Shown here: in pieces, positions 6,929-10,705 of the stretch | How positions within the stretch are numbered: the stretch's first letter is position 1 | Layout: every line of letters begins with the position of its first letter | DNA from: an uncultured Selenomonadales bacterium | Lineage (GTDB): Bacteria > Bacillota_C > Negativicutes > Selenomonadales > Selenomonadaceae | Direction of reading: 5' to 3' | Assembly: GCA_947302675.1 (NCBI GenBank) | Contig: CAMYWI010000016.1 | Coordinates: 1 to 10,705, forward strand | DNA length: 10,705 nt | Program-made: the position numbers and the translations under genes | The notes under the pieces: model-generated | What the model was told of the DNA's origin: nothing | The model's input: the letters and a program-made list of their open reading frames with translations, nothing else | The model's database searches: none

Positions 6929-8269
6929 ATGGATTTGGCAGATAAAAAAGTTTTGGTCATCGGCGCGGCGCGGAGCGGCATTGCGGCGGCGAACATTGCA
7001 AAAAATCTCGGCGCGAAGGTAATTCTCAGCGACGCCAAAGAAAATCTCGACATAAAAATTTCCGGCGTGGAAGTTCGGCTCGGCAAGCAGACTGATGAAC
7101 TTCTGCGCGGCATTGACTTGATAATTGTCTCGCCCGCCGTGCCGCTGAAAATTCCTCTGCTCAAGAGCGCGGCGGCTAAAAACATTCCGATTATCAGCGA
7201 AGTCGAGCTTGCCTACGATTTGGCGAAGTCGCCGATTTGCGCGGTGACGGGCACCAACGGCAAGACTACCACCGTAACTTTGCTCGGTCTTTTGCTTAAA
7301 GAAAAGTTTGATAAAGTCGGCGTCGGCGGAAATATCGGAGTGCCTTTGAGCGAAGTTGCTTTGGAAGTCGGCGCGGGCGGTTGCCTTGCCGCTGAAATTT
7401 CAAGCTATCAAATGGAGGCGACGAAAAATTTCAAGCCGCACATTTCCGCTATTCTCAACATCACACCCGACCATTTGAAACGTCACGGTTCAATGGAAAT
7501 TTATCAAGCTATGAAGGAAAAAATCTTCGCGCAGGAGACCGCTGACGACTTTTTGATTCTGAACTACGACGACGAACACACTCGCGACATGATTAATCGC
7601 GCCGCTTGTAAAGTGCTTTACTTTAGTAGAAAAGTGAAACTTGACGCGGGCGCGTTTGTTGAAAATAATAAGCTCGTTATTAAATTCAACGGCGCAACTC
7701 ATGAACTTTGCACGATTGACGAACTCGGCATTAAAGGCGGGCACAACGTCGAGAATGCTCTTGCCGCCGCGCTGATTGCGTTTCTTTCGGGTGTCGAAGT
7801 CGAGAAAATTTCCAAAGTCCTCAAAACTTTTCAAGGCGTCGAACACAGGATTGAGTTCGTGCGCGAGATTGACGGCGTGAAATATTTCAACGACTCGAAG
7901 GCGACCAACACCGATTCCGCGATTAAAGCTCTCGAAACTTTCGACGGGCACATTATTTTGATTGCGGGCGGCGACGACAAGGGTACAGATTTAACCGACT
8001 TCCTTAATTTGGTCAATGAGCGCGTCGATTATTTGATCTTAGTTGGCGACGCGGCGGCTCGTTTCAAAGCTTGCGCTCTCGAAAAAAATTTCCCTGCCGA
8101 TAAAATTTTGGAGGCGGGCTACTCAATGGAACGGGCGGTTGCGCTTGCGAAAGAAATTGCTCGCCCGCCACAAGTCGTCTTGCTCAGTCCCGCCTGCGCG
8201 AGTTTCGACATGTATAAAGATTTTGAGGAGCGCGGCAGAGATTTCAAACGCATTGTCTTGAATCTTTAA
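6929..8269 (+). CDS. murD: UDP-MurNAc-L-alanine:D-glutamate ligase
   Basis: Cytoplasmic Mur ligase that adds D-glutamate to UDP-MurNAc-L-Ala. It has 446 residues from the ATG at 6929, with AAGGGG 8 bases upstream; the in-frame TTG at 6923 is too close to that site. The N-terminal Rossmann-like domain begins VLVIGAARSGIAAA (8-21). The ATP loop is GTNGKTT (108-114), EISSYQ is at 156-161, NITPDHLKRHGSM at 177-189, and Lys196 sits in the carbamylated-lysine position. GGHNVENALAA is at 260-270, HRIEF at 326-330, NDSKATNTDS at 341-350, and SPACASFDMYKDFEERG at 420-436. This is a complete, ordinary MurD. ftsW, which commonly follows murD, is absent; a helix-bundle gene follows instead. Confidence 0.97.
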   Translation: MDLADKKVLVIGAARSGIAAANIAKNLGAKVILSDAKENLDIKISGVEVRLGKQTDELLRGIDLIIVSPAVPLKIPLLKSAAAKNIPIISEVELAYDLAKSPICAVTGTNGKTTTVTLLGLLLKEKFDKVGVGGNIGVPLSEVALEVGAGGCLAAEISSYQMEATKNFKPHISAILNITPDHLKRHGSMEIYQAMKEKIFAQETADDFLILNYDDEHTRDMINRAACKVLYFSRKVKLDAGAFVENNKLVIKFNGATHELCTIDELGIKGGHNVENALAAALIAFLSGVEVEKISKVLKTFQGVEHRIEFVREIDGVKYFNDSKATNTDSAIKALETFDGHIILIAGGDDKGTDLTDFLNLVNERVDYLILVGDAAARFKACALEKNFPADKILEAGYSMERAVALAKEIARPPQVVLLSPACASFDMYKDFEERGRDFKRIVLNL

Positions 8270-8282
8270 GGAGGAAAATTTC

Positions 8283-8597
8283 ATGATGAATATCAAAGAA
8301 CAGACATTAAATTTGGGCGTGGCGGTTCACAAATTGGCTTTGAAGTTGCCGCCGGAAGAGGAGCGCGGACTCGCCGAGTTAATGCTTAGCAAGATAGGAG
8401 CCGTTGCCGCGAATGCAAGATTGGCAGAAGAATTGACCGACGACGAACAACAAGATTGCCGCTCTAAAGCAAAGGGAGCACTCGCCGCGCTCGAAACGTT
8501 CATTTTAATTTGCGTCAACGTCGGCTACTTCGACGAGGCGGAGGCGCAAGCGGCTTTGAACTTGTGCGCGGAAATAAATGACAAGTTGGCGCAGTGA
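8283..8597 (+). CDS. Small four-helix-bundle protein, possibly S23/IVP-like
   Basis: A 104-residue, almost all-helical protein with a strong ribosome binding site (AAGGAGG overlapping the murD stop, 8 bases before the first of two adjacent ATGs). The pattern LGVAVHKLALKLPPEEERGL, then LSKIGAVAANARLAEE, and later AKGALAALETFILICVNVGY resembles the four-helix-bundle family related to the 23S rRNA intervening-sequence protein. In that family a KLPxEE turn, an AxxxxxNxAEG-like helix and an LETxLxIxxxxGY helix recur. The match is from memory of the pattern, so the family is plausible rather than certain. No membrane segment, signal peptide or catalytic motif is visible. Its function is unknown. 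It is probably co-transcribed with the SMR gene that starts four bases after its stop. Confidence 0.6.
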   Translation: MMNIKEQTLNLGVAVHKLALKLPPEEERGLAELMLSKIGAVAANARLAEELTDDEQQDCRSKAKGALAALETFILICVNVGYFDEAEAQAALNLCAEINDKLAQ

Positions 8598-8601
8598 CGG
8601 C

Positions 8602-8925
8602 ATGGGCTATCTTTATCTGGGCGCGGCGATTATTTTTGAACTGTTCGGGACAACGTGCCTGAAGTTATCGAACGGCTTCAGTCACATGATTTATACGACA
8701 ATAACGCTGATTTGCTACGGCGCGTGTTTTTATTTCCTGTCACTGTCGCTGAAAACCGTCGCGCTGAACATTGCCTACGCGACGTGGTGCGGGCTGGGCA
8801 TTGTGCTTGCGGCGGCGGTTGCGAAAATTCTTTTCCACGAATCACTTTCGACGCCGGGACTTATCGGAATTATTTTGATTGTGGTCGGCGTCGTGCTTTG
8901 TAATTTCTTTGGAGCGAATCACTAA
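8602..8925 (+). CDS. Small multidrug resistance (SMR) family transporter
   Basis: A 107-residue membrane protein with four hydrophobic helices (about 3-21, 30-50, 57-77 and 85-104), the size and layout of EmrE-type transporters, which work as dimers in the cytoplasmic membrane and exchange protons for small cations. Glu13 in AAIIFELFGTT matches the essential proton/substrate-binding glutamate of EmrE. LKLSNGF matches the following loop, and Tyr59 and Trp62 in IAYATWCGLGIVL match the conserved Tyr and Trp of helix 3. The GTTxLKxSxGF stretch looks more like the Qac/EmrE branch than the SugE/Gdx guanidinium branch. ATG 8602 is chosen because it gives the usual N-terminus and lies just after the upstream stop. 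ATG 8578 (115 residues, 20-base overlap) is the alternative; neither has a strong ribosome site. It occupies the place where ftsW is usually found. Confidence 0.85.
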   Translation: MGYLYLGAAIIFELFGTTCLKLSNGFSHMIYTTITLICYGACFYFLSLSLKTVALNIAYATWCGLGIVLAAAVAKILFHESLSTPGLIGIILIVVGVVLCNFFGANH

Positions 8926-10020
8926 ATGAAAATAATAGTATCGGGCGGCGGCACGGGCGGGCACATTTACCCCGCGCTCACGCTCATTGACGCAATTAAA
9001 AAGAAACGCCCCGACGCGGAATTTTTATACGTTGGGACGGAAAAGGGCTTGGAGGCTGACATTGTTCCGAAGGCGGGCATAAATTTTACCGCGCTCAAGC
9101 TCGAAGGCGGCTTGGAGCGTCATTTCACACTGGAAAATATTTCTCGCGCCGCCAACGCGATTTGGAGCATCAAACACGCCGCCGACATAATTAAAAATTT
9201 CAAGCCGAGCGTGGTCGTTGGGACGGGCGGCTACGTCTGCGGACCGATTTTGCTTGCGGCAAGTATCATGAAAGTTCCGACGCTGATTCAAGAACAAAAC
9301 GCCGTCGCGGGCGTCACGAATAAAATTCTGTCGAAGTTCGTCGACAAAATTGCGGTCGGGACAAGTAACGCGCTGAAACATTTCCCCTCCGGCAAGACAG
9401 TTTACACGGGCAATCCGATTCGCGCGGAGGTTTTGTTGGCGTGGAAGGAGGACGGGCTTAAGGAGTTCGACTTCACCGAAGACAAGCCGGTTGTTTTAAT
9501 TTCGGGCGGCAGTCGCGGTGCGCGGAGCATTAACAACGCAATGATTGACGTCTTGAAAGCGGAGGCTGTCAAAAATCGGGCGCAGTTCCTTCACGTCACC
9601 GGCAAGGGCGAGTTTGAATCCGTCACGAGCGAATTGACTGACGTACTCGACGCGCCAAATATAAAAGTCGTGCCGTACCTTTACAACATGCCGCAAGCAA
9701 TGGCGATGGCGGACTTGGCAATCTTCCGCGCGGGCGCAACGGGTTTGGCGGAGCTGACGGCGCGAGGAATCCCTGCAATTTTAATCCCATATCCCTACGC
9801 GGCGGAGAATCATCAAGAATTCAACGCGCGGGCACTTGTCGAGGCGGGCGCGGCAAAAATGATACTCAACAAAGATTTGACGGCGGAAATTTTATCAGCA
9901 ACCCTCGACGAACTTCTGTTCTCGCCGGAAAAATTGGAGGCAATGTCAAAAGCAAGCTTATCGCTCGGCAAACCGCAGGCGGCGGACGAAATCGCCGATT
10001 TAATTTTGGAAATGGCTTGA
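8926..10020 (+). CDS. murG: UDP-GlcNAc:lipid I N-acetylglucosaminyltransferase
   Basis: Peripheral membrane glycosyltransferase (GT28, GT-B fold) that adds GlcNAc to lipid I to give lipid II. It has 364 residues and starts at an ATG directly after the SMR stop (TAAATG), with GGAG eleven bases upstream. Motifs are the glycine-rich loop GGGTGGHIYPA (7-17), GTEKGLEADIVPKAG (37-51), VVGTGGYVCGP (98-108), IQEQNAVAGVTNK (121-133), TGNPIR (171-176), ISGGSRGARSIN (192-203), RAGATGLAEL (268-277) with the UDP-binding glutamate, and IPYPYAAENHQEFNA (287-301). All conserved elements are intact. Its stop codon overlaps the ribosome binding site of the next gene, an antitoxin. Confidence 0.97.
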   Translation: MKIIVSGGGTGGHIYPALTLIDAIKKKRPDAEFLYVGTEKGLEADIVPKAGINFTALKLEGGLERHFTLENISRAANAIWSIKHAADIIKNFKPSVVVGTGGYVCGPILLAASIMKVPTLIQEQNAVAGVTNKILSKFVDKIAVGTSNALKHFPSGKTVYTGNPIRAEVLLAWKEDGLKEFDFTEDKPVVLISGGSRGARSINNAMIDVLKAEAVKNRAQFLHVTGKGEFESVTSELTDVLDAPNIKVVPYLYNMPQAMAMADLAIFRAGATGLAELTARGIPAILIPYPYAAENHQEFNARALVEAGAAKMILNKDLTAEILSATLDELLFSPEKLEAMSKASLSLGKPQAADEIADLILEMA

Positions 10021-10032
10021 GGAGGTTTCAAT

Positions 10033-10317
10033 ATGACAAACGAAGTTACTCTGGAAATTAAAATCGATGCCGACTTGAAAGCGGAGGCTGAAAAACTCTA
10101 CGGCAAAATCGATTTGACGCTTGAAGAGGCAATTTCGATTTTGATTAAGTACAACGTCGAGCAACAAGACGGCGAAATTCCGAACAGAAAAACGGAATCG
10201 GAACACACCGAACTTTTCGGCGCGTTGTCGAAATACGCAAACCCCGCGCTGATTCCCTTTGAAGATGGGGCTTGGGAAAGGGCTATGGTGAAAAAATATG
10301 CACAAAATCTTGGTTGA
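10033..10317 (+). CDS. RelB/DinJ-like antitoxin
   Basis: A 94-residue acidic protein with AGGAGG at 10020-10025, 7 bases before the ATG. Residues 4-40 (EVTLEIKIDADLKAEAEKLY, then GKIDLTLEEAISILIKY) fit the RelB/DinJ ribbon-helix-helix pattern: a beta strand, a helix ending in a short turn, then a second helix. The remaining half is the toxin-binding region expected of a type II antitoxin. The last 20 bases overlap the PIN-domain gene, so the pair is translationally coupled in antitoxin-then-toxin order. RelB/DinJ antitoxins usually pair with RelE/YafQ-type toxins, so the PIN partner is notable. The family assignment rests on a short pattern; another ribbon-helix-helix family is possible. Confidence 0.75.
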   Translation: MTNEVTLEIKIDADLKAEAEKLYGKIDLTLEEAISILIKYNVEQQDGEIPNRKTESEHTELFGALSKYANPALIPFEDGAWERAMVKKYAQNLG

Positions 10318-10672
10318 TACCAATATCATCCTGCGCTGCCTTTTGCGCGACAACGAAGAACAAGCTAAGCAAGCCGACAAAGTTATCAAAGACGGTGCTT
10401 GGACTCTCCCAGAGGTTTTGGCAGAAGTAGATCACGTTTTACGCACTTTTTATGACGTTGAAAGAAAAGACATCGCCGCGCAACTTTTTAAGACATTGAA
10501 TCTGATTGAAGTTGAACGCCCCGTCGTTATGCACCCTGCCGTAGAAATTTTCGCAGAAACAAAGTTGGATTTCGTCGACTGCATACTTGCGGCTTATCAT
10601 GACGTGGAAGGGGCTAATGTCTTCACCTTCGACAAGAAACTTAAAAAACAGATTGAACGGGAGGAAAAATAA
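10298..10672 (+). CDS. PIN-domain (VapC-like) ribonuclease toxin
   Basis: A 124-residue protein covering one PIN domain. The acidic residues that bind metal in this family are visible: Asp7 in ILVDTNIILR, Glu43 in PEVLAEVDHVL, Asp94 (with Asp91) in LDFVDCILAAYH, and Asp112 in VFTFDKKL. VapC-type toxins are Mg-dependent endoribonucleases that cut tRNA or rRNA and are held in check by the antitoxin encoded just upstream. The ATG lies inside the end of the antitoxin gene with only a weak ribosome site (GGTGA seven bases upstream), as expected for coupled translation with antitoxin in excess. All key residues are intact, so the toxin looks active. Confidence 0.88.
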   Translation: MHKILVDTNIILRCLLRDNEEQAKQADKVIKDGAWTLPEVLAEVDHVLRTFYDVERKDIAAQLFKTLNLIEVERPVVMHPAVEIFAETKLDFVDCILAAYHDVEGANVFTFDKKLKKQIEREEK

Positions 10673-10673
10673 T

Positions 10674-10705
10674 TTGAAACTCGACGGCTTGAAGAAATAT
10701 CATGT
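10674..10705 (+). CDS. murC: Start of a gene cut by the window edge, probably murC
   Basis: GGGAGG at 10659-10664 is followed nine bases later by TTG at 10674, which opens the frame MKLDGLKKYHV to the window end. The pattern of a short polar lead, then K-K-x-H and a hydrophobic residue, matches how MurC proteins begin just before their nucleotide-binding GIGG loop. murC also commonly follows murG in Firmicutes mur clusters. Only ten codons are visible, so the identity rests mainly on context. Confidence 0.5.
   Translation, partial: MKLDGLKKYH

Overview
The window holds part of a bacterial cell-wall (dcw/mur) operon on the + strand, facing away from a large secreted-type repeat protein on the - strand. 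The likely source is an anaerobic Firmicute of the Negativicutes (Selenomonas-like). This is an inference from four things: the Firmicutes-style gene order, a MurE with the meso-diaminopimelate motif DNPR, strong AGGAGG-type ribosome binding sites, and a signal-peptide-less glycine/aspartate repeat protein of the kind common in diderm organisms. No rRNA or other taxonomic marker is present.

Layout. Positions 1-2339 (-) are one uninterrupted reading frame of at least 779 residues that runs off the left edge. It contains RTX-like calcium-binding repeats, three copies of a capping module, a tyrosine-rich insert and an acidic tail made of 24-bp tandem repeats. A 155-bp divergent intergenic region (2340-2494) carries a good candidate promoter for the mur operon and a weaker one for the repeat protein. 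From 2495 the operon reads murE, murF, hicA (broken by an amber codon), hicB, mraY, murD, a small four-helix-bundle protein, an SMR-type transporter, murG, a RelB/DinJ-like antitoxin, a PIN-domain toxin, and the first codons of a gene that is probably murC.

The Mur proteins form one pathway. MurE and MurF finish UDP-MurNAc-pentapeptide, and MurD acts earlier by adding D-Glu. MraY moves the pentapeptide onto undecaprenyl phosphate to give lipid I, and MurG adds GlcNAc to give lipid II. The genes are packed with overlaps or gaps of at most 35 bp, and no terminator is visible, so they look co-transcribed.

The unusual feature is that three junctions of this essential operon each hold an unrelated two-gene cassette. 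hicAB lies between murF and mraY. The helix-bundle gene plus the SMR gene lie between murD and murG, where ftsW is usually found. A RelB/PIN pair lies between murG and the probable murC. The hicA toxin has an in-frame TAG at codon 16 although the rest of the gene is preserved, leaving what looks like an orphan HicB antitoxin. I see no CRISPR array, tRNA, rRNA or insertion sequence.
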